From Planctomycetota bacterium (GTDB lineage: Bacteria; Planctomycetota; B15-G4), in NCBI GenBank assembly GCA_029259715.1, contig JAJDEP010000005.1, positions 248,001 through 312,000 on the forward strand: 64,000 bases of DNA, in the 5' to 3' direction. Positions 34,997 to 46,762 of this stretch are shown piece after piece; within the stretch, counting starts at the first letter, position 1; each line of letters starts with the position of its first letter. A program made the position numbers and the translations under genes. The notes below the pieces were generated by a model. That model saw only the letters and a program-made list of their open reading frames with translations. It had not been told where the DNA came from and ran no database searches.

Positions 34997-35430
34997 GCGT
35001 CGAGGGCCGTCATCTTCCCGACGCGTCGCTGATGGCGACCGCCGGCGAAGTCCGTCTCCAGGAACGCGGTGACCATCTCGGTCATCACGCTCGGGTCGAC
35101 GACGCGCGCGCCGAGGCACAGGACGTTGGCGTCGTTGTGCTCGCGGCACAGCCGGGCTTCCTCGGGGTCGTTGCACTTGGCGGCGCGGATGCCGGCCACC
35201 TTGTTCGCGGCGATGGACATGCCGATGCCGGTGCCGCAGACGAGGATGCCGCGGTCGGCATCGCCCCCGGCCACCGTCCGGGCCACGGTCTCGGCGAAGT
35301 CGGGGTAGTCGACGGAGTCGTCGCCTCCGGTCCCGCAGTCGACGACCTCATGGCCGGCGGCCGTCACGCTGCGCACGAGCGCGTCCTTCTGCTCCCAACC
35401 GGCGTGGTCGGCTCCGAAGGCGATCTTCAT
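34993..35430 (-). CDS. rpiB: Ribose-5-phosphate isomerase B
   Basis: Interconverts ribulose 5-phosphate and ribose 5-phosphate in the pentose phosphate pathway. The 145-residue protein starts MKIAFGADHAGWEQKDAL; Cys65 in ILVCGTGIGMSIAANK is the catalytic base, and His99 in LCREHNDANVLCLGARV completes the site. The length is standard. It overlaps the upstream Sua5-phosphatase fusion by ATGA, so the two are co-translated; the same three activities (ywlC, ywlE, ywlF) are neighbours in Bacillus subtilis. Confidence 0.93.
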   Translation of the reverse strand: MKIAFGADHAGWEQKDALVRSVTAAGHEVVDCGTGGDDSVDYPDFAETVARTVAGGDADRGILVCGTGIGMSIAANKVAGIRAAKCNDPEEARLCREHNDANVLCLGARVVDPSVMTEMVTAFLETDFAGGRHQRRVGKMTALDA

Positions 35431-36542
35431 GGGGACGGCTCCTTTGCGGCGAGCGACGCGGCGACGCGGGCCCGGGCCATGGCGTGCAGGGCGCTCGCGA
35501 CGGCCTCGTAGACCGCGTCGTCGCCCCCGAACGGATCATCGATCTCGCTGCCACCGGGGTCAAAGAGTTCCACCAGCGGATGGTGGCCTGCGTCGGCGGG
35601 GCCGGTGGTCCCGGCGGTTTCGAGCAGGTCGTGGATGGCCGCCAGGTGCCCGCGCGTCATGGCCAGCACGAGGTCGGCGTGGCGCAGGTCGGAGGGACTG
35701 ATCGGGCGCGAGGAGTGCGAGCTCAGGTCGAGTCCGCGGGGCCGCATCACGGTCATGGCCGGCCCGGAGGCCGGGCGCCCCTGCGCCGTGAAGGCGCCCC
35801 GCGAGCCGAGGGCCGGCGGCATCAAGGCGGGATCGTCGCGAGAGGCGTCCTCCCAGGCGGACGCCAACAAGGCCGCGCCCATGGGACTGCGACAGGTGTT
35901 GCCCGAGCACACGACGAGCACGATGGGCAGCGCGTGGCGCTCGAGGTCGGCGCGGCTGACGACGCCCTCCCGCAGCACGCGCAGGTGATCGAGGGCGGGG
36001 GCGACGACGGTGGAGGCATCGCCGAGCGCCGTGCGCCCGTCGTCCACGGCCACGCTCGCCGCGGCGAGCACTTCGGCGTCGACAGCGTCGAGGGAGCGGG
36101 GCGGGGGCGCGTCGGGCCGATTGGCGCTCGGGAGGACGACCGCCGCACCCACGTCGGCCAGCAGGGCCCGCGTCCACTCATGCCCCGGTACGCGCACGCC
36201 CAGGGTCCCGGCTTCGCGGGCGCGCAGCACCTGCGTGACCGGCCCGGGCCACCAGCGCTCCGCCATGCGGTGCGAGGCCGGCGGCGTGGGGGCCAGGCGG
36301 CTCGCGAGCTGTGCGGGATCCGCGACGGCGAGGCTGTACGGCTGGGTGCGGCCCGGCTTCACGGCAGCGAGGCGGGCCAGGGCCTCGGGGCGGTCCTCGC
36401 GGGCCGCGAGGCCGTAGACCGTCTCGGTGGGCACGACCACCAGTTCGCCCCGATCGAGGGCGGCGGCCGCCGCGGCTCGCGCAGCGTGGGGGTCGTCAGC
36501 GGCGAGCCGAAAGGTGGTGGGAGCGGGCCGAGCCGGGGACAT
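35427..36542 (-). CDS. Fusion of threonylcarbamoyl-AMP synthase (Sua5/TsaC) and low-molecular-weight phosphatase
   Basis: Two-domain protein of 371 residues. Residues 10-205 are a YrdC/Sua5 domain that makes threonylcarbamoyl-AMP for t6A37 in tRNA: VVVPTETVYGLAAREDRPEA, KPGRTQPYSLAV, ERWWPGPVTQVL, GVRVPGHEW, LPSANRP. Residues 208-365 are a low-molecular-weight phosphatase with P-loop VVCSGNTCRSPMGAALL and acid loop EIDDPFGGDDAVY. The Thr in the GNTCRSP loop, where tyrosine phosphatases usually have Ile, matches the arginine phosphatase YwlE, so protein-arginine phosphatase is the better guess. Upstream of and overlapping rpiB. Both domains look intact. Confidence 0.85.
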   Translation of the reverse strand: MSPARPAPTTFRLAADDPHAARAAAAAALDRGELVVVPTETVYGLAAREDRPEALARLAAVKPGRTQPYSLAVADPAQLASRLAPTPPASHRMAERWWPGPVTQVLRAREAGTLGVRVPGHEWTRALLADVGAAVVLPSANRPDAPPPRSLDAVDAEVLAAASVAVDDGRTALGDASTVVAPALDHLRVLREGVVSRADLERHALPIVLVVCSGNTCRSPMGAALLASAWEDASRDDPALMPPALGSRGAFTAQGRPASGPAMTVMRPRGLDLSSHSSRPISPSDLRHADLVLAMTRGHLAAIHDLLETAGTTGPADAGHHPLVELFDPGGSEIDDPFGGDDAVYEAVASALHAMARARVAASLAAKEPSP

Positions 36543-36634
36543 GGCGAAGAATATAGGCCGGACGGCACCTGCATTCAGGGACGATTCCCTCTGCCGTCCC
36601 GGCGGGATATCCTGCCGAGCTGGCAGATGCCCAC

Positions 36635-37377
36635 ATGAGCACGATCCGCAGACGACCCCGCCGACTTCAGCAGCTGGGGGCCATGGCCGCCGGCCTGGCT
36701 CACGAGGTCAAGAATCCGCTCAGCACCATGTCGGTGAACCTCCAGCTCATGGCCGAGGACTTTTCCTCCCCCAAGACTCCGGTGGAGGAGCGCACGCTGC
36801 GGCGGGCGAAGCTGCTGCTCGGCGAGGTGCGCCGACTCGACGGCATCGTGAACGACTTCCTCGAGCTCGCGCGCGGCTACGAGATCACGCTGCAGAGCGT
36901 CGACCTCGGGATGGTGCTCAACGAACTGGTGCGCCTGCAGGAGCCCGAGTGCACGCAACTCGGCATCGCCATCGGCATCGACCTCGACCCGGAGGCCCAA
37001 CACGTGGTCGCCGACCCGAAGTGGCTGCGGGTCGCGCTGCTGAACCTGTTCGTGAATGCGCGGCAGGCCCTGGTGGACGCCGGCGATGACGGGCCCAAGT
37101 CGCCCCGCATCGACGTGACCAGCCGAGTGCGGGGCGGGATGGTCCAGATCGCCGTGGCCGACAACGGGCCGGGCATCCCCGCCGAGAAGCTGGAGAAGAT
37201 CTTCATGCCGTTCTGGTCGAGCAAGGCGCAGGGGACCGGGCTGGGCCTGCCGATGACACGCCGCATCGTCGAGGAATTCGGCGGAGAGGTCTCGGTGCGC
37301 TCGCAGGCCACCCAGGGCACGCGCTTCCTCGTCACCGTGCCCAAGACACCCCGGGCCCTGCCCGGCGGAGCGGCCCC

Positions 37378-37381
<4 letters not shown>
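36635..37381 (+). CDS. NtrB-like sensor histidine kinase without visible sensor domain
   Basis: Kinase of 248 residues from ATG at 36635. The H box GAMAAGLAHEVKNPLSTMSV places phospho-acceptor His23 almost at the N-terminus. It is followed by the N box (LNLFVNARQAL), G1 (VADNGPGIPAEKLEKIF) and G2 (GTGLGLPMTRRIVEEFGG). No PAS, HAMP or membrane segment is present, so it is cytosolic and must receive its signal from a partner protein or through oligomer state. Its stop overlaps the sigma-54 activator gene (ATGA), which makes it the cognate kinase. The signal is unknown. Confidence 0.9.
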
Positions 37382-38745
<1,364 letters not shown>

Positions 38746-38815
38746 GTCCGCTGCCTGTCAGAGTGGCAGCATCGCGCGCCGAGGTGCCGCTGAGGCAGTC
38801 CGTGACGGTCGCTCG

Positions 38816-38850
38816 GCCTGGTCTGCGCTCGGGCACGGACAGCCTGGTCT
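38816..38850. repeat. Direct repeat upstream of dnaK, possible activator site
   Basis: GCCTGGTCT occurs at 38816-38824 and 38842-38850, a 26-bp period, about 100-135 bases upstream of the sigma-54-like promoter. The position suits an enhancer for an NtrC-type activator, but direct rather than inverted symmetry makes this tentative. Confidence 0.3.
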
Positions 38851-38950
38851 CCGGCCGGTGGACCCCCGCTTCGGCGTGAATTCCGGGCCCAGACGTCGAA
38901 GGGGCGCCCGGTGGGTCTCGACGGGCCGGAGTCGACGTCCCCGCTCCCAA

Positions 38951-38967
38951 TTGGCACACGATTTGTG
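38951..38967 (+). promoter_or_regulatory. Sigma-54-like (-24/-12) promoter of dnaK
   Basis: TTGGCACACGATTTGTG matches the consensus TTGGCAC-N5-TTGC with exact spacing: GGCAC at 38953-38957 and TTG at 38963-38965, with T in place of the final C. The start would be near 38977, giving a leader of about 50 nt to the dnaK ATG at 39026. No CIRCE (TTAGCACTC-N9-GAGTGCTAA) repeat is seen. Confidence 0.6.
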
Positions 38968-39025
38968 AATGAGATGGGTTCGCGGGGCCATGGCGGTCCC
39001 ACCCGCGGATCTCGAGGAAGCACGC

Positions 39026-40948
<1,923 letters not shown>

Positions 40949-40981
40949 CGCCGGCCCGGGTGCCCGTAGGGGCCCGGCCTC

Positions 40982-41908
40982 TTGATCCAGATCGAGCAAC
41001 TCACCCGGCGCTTCCACGACCTGGTGGCCGTGGATGCCATCGACCTGGCCGTCGAGGCCGGTGAGATCCTCGGCTTCCTGGGCCCCAACGGGGCGGGCAA
41101 GACCACCACCATCCGCATCCTGACCGGCTTCCTGCCGGCGACTTCGGGGCGGGCGCAGGTGGCCGGGTTCGACGTGGCCACGCAGAGCCTCGCGGCGCGG
41201 CGGCACATCGGCTACTGCCCCGAGAACGTCCCCTTGCCCACCGACGCGCGGGTGGAGGAGTACCTCGAGTACCGCGGCCGGCTGAAGGGCCTGGCGGCGC
41301 GCGATCGCGCCCGGCGCCGGGACGAGGTGCTCGACCAGTGCGGCCTGTCGGACATGCGCCGGCGCATCGTGGGGCAACTGTCCCGCGGGTATCGTCAACG
41401 CGTCGGCCTTGCCGATGCGCTCATGGGCGACCCCAAGGTGTTGATCCTCGACGAACCCACCGGTGGCCTCGACCCGGGACAGCGCCGGGACGTGCTCGAC
41501 CTGGTCACCCGGCTCAAGGGCCAACGCACCGTCATGTTGAGCAGCCACGTGCTCTCGGAGGTCGAGGACGTGTGCAGCCGCGTGGCGATCATCAAGCGCG
41601 GGCGCATCGTCGCCAACGGCACCCGGGAAGAGCTCGAGGCCTCGGTGGGAAGGCAGGGAGAGGTGCGCATCAGCGTGTCGGGCGACCCGGCGCCGCTGGT
41701 GGCCTGGCTCGCGGCGCAGGGCCTGCAGGCCAGCGCCGAGCGCAACGGCTCCCAGGTGGTGCGTCTGCCCGCGGGCGATGACCTGGCCGGCCTGCTGTCG
41801 GCCCTCATGCAGGCGGGCCTGCCGGTGGTGCGGTTCGAGCCGCTGACCCGCTCGCTGCAGGAGATCTACCTCGACCTGACGTCCGAGCGTGTCGGGGTCG
41901 AGTCGTGA
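40982..41908 (+). CDS. ABC transporter ATP-binding protein, GldA-like
   Basis: Nucleotide-binding subunit of 308 residues from TTG at 40982. Walker A GPNGAGKTTTIRILTGFLP, signature LSRGYRQRVGLADALMGDPK and Walker B LILDEPTGGLDPGQ are intact, with the switch histidine in VMLSSHVLSEVEDVCSR. The C-terminal 80 residues form the extra domain seen in GldA/NatA-type exporters. The next gene overlaps by GTGA and encodes the permease; GldG and DUF4340 proteins follow. In Bacteroidota this set is linked to gliding, but it is widespread in non-gliders. The transported substrate is unknown. Confidence 0.92.
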   Translation: MIQIEQLTRRFHDLVAVDAIDLAVEAGEILGFLGPNGAGKTTTIRILTGFLPATSGRAQVAGFDVATQSLAARRHIGYCPENVPLPTDARVEEYLEYRGRLKGLAARDRARRRDEVLDQCGLSDMRRRIVGQLSRGYRQRVGLADALMGDPKVLILDEPTGGLDPGQRRDVLDLVTRLKGQRTVMLSSHVLSEVEDVCSRVAIIKRGRIVANGTREELEASVGRQGEVRISVSGDPAPLVAWLAAQGLQASAERNGSQVVRLPAGDDLAGLLSALMQAGLPVVRFEPLTRSLQEIYLDLTSERVGVES

Positions 41909-42648
41909 TCCAACGCGTGACCACCTTGCTCTGGCGCGAGTTGGAGAGCCTCTTCTTCTCTCCGCTGGCGTACATCGTGCTGACGGTGTTCCTCGTGCTC
42001 AACGGGTTCTCTTTCGTGTACGCGCTGGCGGCGTCGGGCGGGGTGGTCGAGGACACGGTGAAGATCTTCCTCGGGAACGGCCCGCTGTTCTGGGTCTGCC
42101 TGGTGGCCGTGCCGCCCCTCGTGACCATGCGGCTGGTGAGCGAGGAGCGGCGTTCGGGCACGCTCGAAGTCTTGCTCACCGCCCCGGTCCGCGACGGCGA
42201 GGTGGTGCTGGCCAAGTTCCTCGGCGCCATGGTGTTCCAAGGCTTCCTGTGGGCGCCCACGCTGCTGTACGTGGTCGTCATCCGCGGCTACGGCGCGGTG
42301 CCCGAGGCGGGCCAGCTGATCACGTCCTACGTCGGCATCGCCGCGACCACCTCGCTGCTGACGGCCGTCGGGCTGCTCTTCTCGACGCGCACCAGCAATC
42401 AGATCGTCGCGGCGGTGGGCTCGCTCACCGCGAACCTGCTGCTGGTGCTGCTGCCCGTCGTGGTGCTGCAGTATCCCTACGCCGCGCCCCTCGCCCGGCT
42501 CATCAGTCGCCTCTCCATGTTCGGCCACTTCAACGGCTCGTTCAGTCGCGGGCTCATCGATTCGGGCGTGATGATCTGGTACGGGGCGGGCACCGTCGGC
42601 CTGCTGTTGCTGGCCACCCGCAGCCTGGAGGCACGCCGATGGCGTTGA
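41905..42648 (+). CDS. ABC transporter permease, GldF-like
   Basis: Six-helix membrane subunit of 247 residues, GTG at 41905 overlapping the ATPase stop. RELESLFFSPLAYIVLTVFL at the N-terminus and RLVSEERRSGTLEVLLTAPV in the first cytoplasmic loop are the hallmark of GldF/ABC-2 permeases (coupling helix for the ATPase). Helices follow around residues 20-40, 60-80, 105-130, 140-160, 170-195 and 220-240. The last ten bases overlap the GldG-like gene. Confidence 0.9.
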   Translation: MIQRVTTLLWRELESLFFSPLAYIVLTVFLVLNGFSFVYALAASGGVVEDTVKIFLGNGPLFWVCLVAVPPLVTMRLVSEERRSGTLEVLLTAPVRDGEVVLAKFLGAMVFQGFLWAPTLLYVVVIRGYGAVPEAGQLITSYVGIAATTSLLTAVGLLFSTRTSNQIVAAVGSLTANLLLVLLPVVVLQYPYAAPLARLISRLSMFGHFNGSFSRGLIDSGVMIWYGAGTVGLLLLATRSLEARRWR

Positions 42649-44147
42649 AGCCCGGCTTCGGCAAGTGGTGGCGCATGGGCGGTGCGGCCGAGGGCCTGCT
42701 TGCGGCGCTCGTCATCATCGGCCTCGTGGGGGCCGTGACCTACGCGGCCACGCGGCCCACGGTGCGTCACACCTGGGACCTCACCAAGCGGGACATCTAC
42801 ACCCTGCAACCCCAGACGCGGGGCGTGCTGTCGGGCCTCGAGACCGACGTCCACTTCATCACCATCATGCGCCCCGAGTCGGGACCGCTGTTCAGCGGCC
42901 TCGCGGAGGTGCAGCAGAAGGCGGCGGACTACGTGAACACGCTGCTGCGCCTGTACGAACAGGAGGCCGGCGGGCGGGTCACGCTGGAGATCCTCGATCC
43001 GCACCGCGACAGCCGCCGGGTGAACGACCTCGTGCGCGCGCTGCACCTGCAGCGCTACAACGTCGTGCTGGTGCAGGGCCCCGAGCGCACCGAGCAGATC
43101 TTCCTCGACGCCCTGGTCACCATCGATCGCGGGCTCGAGGAGGGCGGCGCGACCAAGCCCGCAGAGCTGCGCGCCTATCACGCGGAGCGGGAGATCACCT
43201 CGGCGTTGCAGTCGGTGGGCGTGACCGAGACCAAGAAGGTGGGCTTCCTCACCGGCTGGGGCGGTCCCCGCATGGACGCCTTCGAGATGTTCGATCTGGG
43301 GCTGCTGGCGGAGGGCGCGCGGGGCCAGGGCCTCGAGCCCGTGCCGATCCCGCCCGAAGACGTGGCGGCTTCCCTCGCAGACGTCGACGTCGCCGTGCTG
43401 TGCGGCCCCGAGATCGACCCCGGCGACCGCGTGGCCCAGGCGCTCATCGAATTCGTCGCCGGTGGCGGGGCGCTGCTGCTGGCCATCGACCCGACCCACG
43501 ACGCGCCCGGCCTGGATCGCCTGCTGTCCGAGGTGGGGCTGGTGCGCGAACTGGCCGTGTTGTGTCGCAGCGATTTCCCCACCGTCGGGCCGGACCGGGC
43601 CATCCTCACGGTGCAGCGCTTCGACGCCGAGCACCCCATCACCGCGCCCATCGCGCGTCAGGGCACCTTCGCGCGCATGTACTCGGTGGGCGGCCTGGCT
43701 CGCGACCGTTCGGCGCCCTCGACGACGTCGACGACGCCCCTGGTGACCACTTCGAGCCAGACCTTCGGCGATCGCTTTGCGCCCGGAGAGCGGAGCGGCG
43801 ATTGGATGCCCACGGCCGGCGAGCGCGAAGGGGCCCGGTCCGTGGCCTACGCCGTGCAGCCCGCGGAGGGCGGTCGCGCCGTGGTGTTCGGCGGGTCGGC
43901 GCACCTGACGAACGGCTTCCTCTCGACGCAGGAGGGCGGCCGCGCCAACTTCGACCTGGCGCTGTACGCGCTCAACTGGCTGGTGGAGCGGGAGAGTGCC
44001 ATCGAGGTCGGCGAGCGTCCGGCCTTCGTTTCGCGGGTCGACCTGCTGGAGGACGAGCTCTCGACGGTGCACCTGTATGTGCTCCTGCTCATGCCCCTCG
44101 GCGGCGCCATCCTGGGCCTGCTCGTCTGGTTCGCCCGGAGGCGCTAG
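42639..44147 (+). CDS. GldG-like ABC auxiliary membrane protein
   Basis: Protein of about 502 residues from ATG at 42639. One N-terminal helix (LLAALVIIGLVGAVTYAAT), then a large periplasmic part starting RHTWDLTKRDIYTLQPQT, the conserved start of the GldG/DUF7088 family, and ending with a second helix (LYVLLLMPLGGAILGLLVWF) before FARRR. The central domain (residues 180-310) resembles the GATase-like fold of ABC-type auxiliary proteins (VGFLTGWGG; DVDVAVLCGPEIDPGD; GGALLLAIDPTHDAPGL). It partners the GldA/GldF-like transporter. The ligand is unknown. Confidence 0.85.
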   Translation: MALKPGFGKWWRMGGAAEGLLAALVIIGLVGAVTYAATRPTVRHTWDLTKRDIYTLQPQTRGVLSGLETDVHFITIMRPESGPLFSGLAEVQQKAADYVNTLLRLYEQEAGGRVTLEILDPHRDSRRVNDLVRALHLQRYNVVLVQGPERTEQIFLDALVTIDRGLEEGGATKPAELRAYHAEREITSALQSVGVTETKKVGFLTGWGGPRMDAFEMFDLGLLAEGARGQGLEPVPIPPEDVAASLADVDVAVLCGPEIDPGDRVAQALIEFVAGGGALLLAIDPTHDAPGLDRLLSEVGLVRELAVLCRSDFPTVGPDRAILTVQRFDAEHPITAPIARQGTFARMYSVGGLARDRSAPSTTSTTPLVTTSSQTFGDRFAPGERSGDWMPTAGEREGARSVAYAVQPAEGGRAVVFGGSAHLTNGFLSTQEGGRANFDLALYALNWLVERESAIEVGERPAFVSRVDLLEDELSTVHLYVLLLMPLGGAILGLLVWFARRR

Positions 44148-44150
44148 GTC

Positions 44151-45989
44151 ATGGGCTCGGTGCTGCGTCGCGTGGTGGTCCTGTTCGCCCTGGCCGGGGC
44201 CGCCTGGTGGTTCTTCGACTGGGCCCAGGCCGAGGACGCCCGGCTGGCGCAGCTGCCGCCGGCGTCGGGCCCGCTGTTCCCCGGGCTCGAGGTGGGGGCC
44301 GTGACCGCGGTCCACATGACCCTCGACTTCGGTCACGACCTGGCCCTGGAGCGCGAGTTGGGCGGCCGCTGGCGCATCACCGAGCCGACAAAGGAGTGGG
44401 CGCGGGCCGACCTCGTGGCGCAATGGCTCGACAACATCGCCCGGGCCAGCTACGTGCCGCTCGACGAGAGCGGCGCGGCCCTCAGCTCGGCCGAGCTCGG
44501 CCTCGAACCCGCACGGCATCGTTTCACCATCACGCTGGCCGATGGCCGCGAGCACACCCTGCTGCTCGGGAACCCCGATCCCATGGGACACGCGGTCTAC
44601 GCCCGCGGCCTCGGCATCGACGAGATCGGCCTGGTGACGGGCAACGTCGTGACGCTCACCCGGTATCACGGCGAGGACTGGGTGGACCCGAACCTGCTGC
44701 GGGGTGTCGTGGGCGGGATCACGCGGGTCAAGGTGGTCAAGCCGGACGGCCTGCTCATGGATGCCGTGCACGAGGGGGGCAGCTGGAAACTGCGCGGGCC
44801 CGTCGCGGCCCTGCCCGACGAGGACCGCATCTCGCGCATGTTGCGCAGCCTGCAGTTCGCCCGCACCGAGCGGGTGCTGGCGAGCCGCCCCACGGAGGAC
44901 GAGCTCGCCAAGTTCGGCTTCCCCGACGAGGAGCGCGTCGCCGCCGGCGACTACGGCGCGTGCACGTATCTCGAAGTGGGCAACGAGAGCGAGGGCAGCG
45001 TGCACGCCCTGCTCTCTCCGGGCTGGTGGGAGTTCTCGGACTTCACACCGGCCAAGCGCGGAGACGGCGACAAGGTCCTGTCCATCCCGGTCAGCGCCCT
45101 GGCGATGCTGCGCAACACGCCGGACTTCTTCCGCGAGCACCGCCTGCTCCCGCCGGTGCGCGAGCGGGCCACGTCGCTACGGATCGAGCAGGACGGCGAG
45201 CCGGTGCTCGACATCCGGCAGGGCGCCCAGGGTCTATGGAGCTTTCATGCGCCGGCGCGCCTCGCCGGCGAGTTGCTCGAGAATGAGCGCCGCTTCGGTC
45301 GTTCGGCGCTGAGCGCGCTGCTCGGCGAGATCGACAGCCTGGAGGCGGAGTCCTTCGTCGACGCGGCGGACCTCGCCGTCGACGACGCCGACCGGCGCCT
45401 CGTGGTGGGGTGGCAGCACTCCGGGCGGACGCTCTTCGACAGCGTGCGTCTGGGTCCGCCCGGTGCCGATGGCCGGCTCACGGCCGTCACGTCGCTGCGA
45501 CCGGAGGAGGGCCTGGTGATCTCGGCCAAGGTGCTCGCGCTGTTCGAGCCGTTGCAGGCCGATGCCCTGCGCACGCTGGAGCCGCTGCGCGTCGACACCG
45601 ACCGTTGGGTCGAGCTGCGCATCGAGGGGGCGCCGTCGGGGGCCACGCACACCATCGACCGCGAGGCCGGCGGCGCCTGGCGCGGCGACGACCCGTGGGG
45701 GCGCCGATACGGCCTGGCCCACGACCTGATCAGCGGCTTGCGCGGATTCCATTGGCAGGCGGCGCGAGCCGACGCCGTGTACCCGGCGGTGATCCGATTC
45801 CTCGACGCGGCAGGCGGAGAGCTGACCCTGGTGCGCCTGCGTCCTCCCGCGGACGACGAGGACCCGGAGGCCATGGGCACGCCCATCGTGATGGCCACGG
45901 TGACCGGGTTCGAGGGGTTGGAGCTGGTGGTGCCGGCGCTCTGGCTCGAGACGGTGAGGTCGCTCGACACGGCGCCGGTCCGCCGCTGA
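44151..45989 (+). CDS. DUF4340 domain protein of Gld-type ABC cluster
   Basis: Membrane-anchored periplasmic protein of 612 residues, three bases after the GldG-like gene. One N-terminal helix (VLRRVVVLFALAGAAWWFF) is followed by DUF4340 repeats: LALERELGGRWRITEPTKEWA, FTITLADGREHTLLLGNPDP, DWVDPNLLRGVVGGITRVKV and GSWKLRGPVAALPDEDRISR, then a second copy-like set from residue 370. DUF4340 proteins commonly follow GldA-F-G genes and probably act as an external adaptor. No catalytic motif was seen. Confidence 0.85.
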   Translation: MGSVLRRVVVLFALAGAAWWFFDWAQAEDARLAQLPPASGPLFPGLEVGAVTAVHMTLDFGHDLALERELGGRWRITEPTKEWARADLVAQWLDNIARASYVPLDESGAALSSAELGLEPARHRFTITLADGREHTLLLGNPDPMGHAVYARGLGIDEIGLVTGNVVTLTRYHGEDWVDPNLLRGVVGGITRVKVVKPDGLLMDAVHEGGSWKLRGPVAALPDEDRISRMLRSLQFARTERVLASRPTEDELAKFGFPDEERVAAGDYGACTYLEVGNESEGSVHALLSPGWWEFSDFTPAKRGDGDKVLSIPVSALAMLRNTPDFFREHRLLPPVRERATSLRIEQDGEPVLDIRQGAQGLWSFHAPARLAGELLENERRFGRSALSALLGEIDSLEAESFVDAADLAVDDADRRLVVGWQHSGRTLFDSVRLGPPGADGRLTAVTSLRPEEGLVISAKVLALFEPLQADALRTLEPLRVDTDRWVELRIEGAPSGATHTIDREAGGAWRGDDPWGRRYGLAHDLISGLRGFHWQAARADAVYPAVIRFLDAAGGELTLVRLRPPADDEDPEAMGTPIVMATVTGFEGLELVVPALWLETVRSLDTAPVRR

Positions 45990-46007
45990 GTCCGGCGCGG
46001 CGCGGGC

Positions 46008-46616
46008 TCAGAGGCGCGGGGGCGCCGAGGCGTCCAACGTCGCGGCGTACTCGGCGATGACGCGGGGGTAGGTCGCGCACTCGGCAGCGAAGACCCGCGC
46101 CGCCAGGGCATCGACATCGTCGTCGGGGAGGACCGGGACCTCGGTGCGGGCCAACGCCGGGCCGTGGTCGTACTGGTCGTCCACCACATGCACGGTGCAG
46201 CCGCTCACGGATTCGCCGGCCGCCAGCACCGCCGCGTGGACCCGGTCGCCGTAGCAGCCGCGTCCGCCGTGGAGCGGGAGCAGCGACGGGTGGATGTTGA
46301 GGATGCGTCCGCGCAGCTCCGGCGGCACCGGATAGTGCACCAGGTAGCCCGCCATGATCACCAGGTCGGGGCGGGCGCCGAGGATCAACCCGGTCTGGTG
46401 GGCGACGAAGGCGGACTTTTCGTCGAAGTCGCGCGGGCGCACGACCTGGACGTCGAGCCCGCGGGCGCCGGCGCGGGCGACGCCCTGGGCCGAGCGGCGC
46501 GACGAGATCACCAGCGGGACCTCGGCCGACAGCTGGCCCGCCTCGATGGCGTCGAGCAGGTTCAGCAGCGTGCGGCCGCCGCCCGAGAGCAGCACCACCA
46601 GGCGCAGCGGTTTCAC
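46008..46616 (-). CDS. purN: Phosphoribosylglycinamide formyltransferase
   Basis: Transfers a formyl group from 10-formyl-THF to GAR in purine synthesis. GTG at 46616 with GGAGG seven bases upstream gives 202 residues starting MKPLRLVVLLSGGGRTLLNL, where the phosphate loop is a GGGR variant of the usual GxGSN. NIHPSLLPLHGGRGCYGD carries the catalytic His, and CTVHVVDDQYDHGPAL the catalytic Asp. Asn and His of the N-I-H triad are present. The short frame continues open upstream but without homology. No other pur gene is adjacent. Confidence 0.87.
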   Translation of the reverse strand: MKPLRLVVLLSGGGRTLLNLLDAIEAGQLSAEVPLVISSRRSAQGVARAGARGLDVQVVRPRDFDEKSAFVAHQTGLILGARPDLVIMAGYLVHYPVPPELRGRILNIHPSLLPLHGGRGCYGDRVHAAVLAAGESVSGCTVHVVDDQYDHGPALARTEVPVLPDDDVDALAARVFAAECATYPRVIAEYAATLDASAPPRL

Positions 46617-46686
46617 CGTCGACCTCCGGCGCTGTTCGCGGTGCTCGTCACCGCCGGATGATCGCAGTCGCGGCGCCCGCGGACCA

Positions 46687-46727
46687 GCCCCGTGCAGCCC
46701 GCCCCGTGCAGCCCGCCCCGTGCCACC
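46687..46727. repeat. Tandem 14-bp repeats between purN and FG-GAP gene
   Basis: GCCCCGTGCAGCCC occurs twice in tandem (46687-46700, 46701-46714), followed by a partial third copy GCCCCGTGCCACC. They lie in the 146-bp gap upstream of purN. Probable replication-slippage repeat. Confidence 0.75.
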
Positions 46728-46762
46728 GCGGGAAGTGCCTCCCGCCGCGCGGTCCCGGCCGG

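Noticed and set aside
38746..39025. CIRCE heat-shock element before dnaK
   Set aside because: No TTAGCACTC/GAGTGCTAA inverted repeat is present; the only good match is to a sigma-54 promoter.
42477..45140. 887-residue open frame opposite the GldG/DUF4340 genes
   Set aside because: It spans two well-supported genes on the other strand and resembles no protein.
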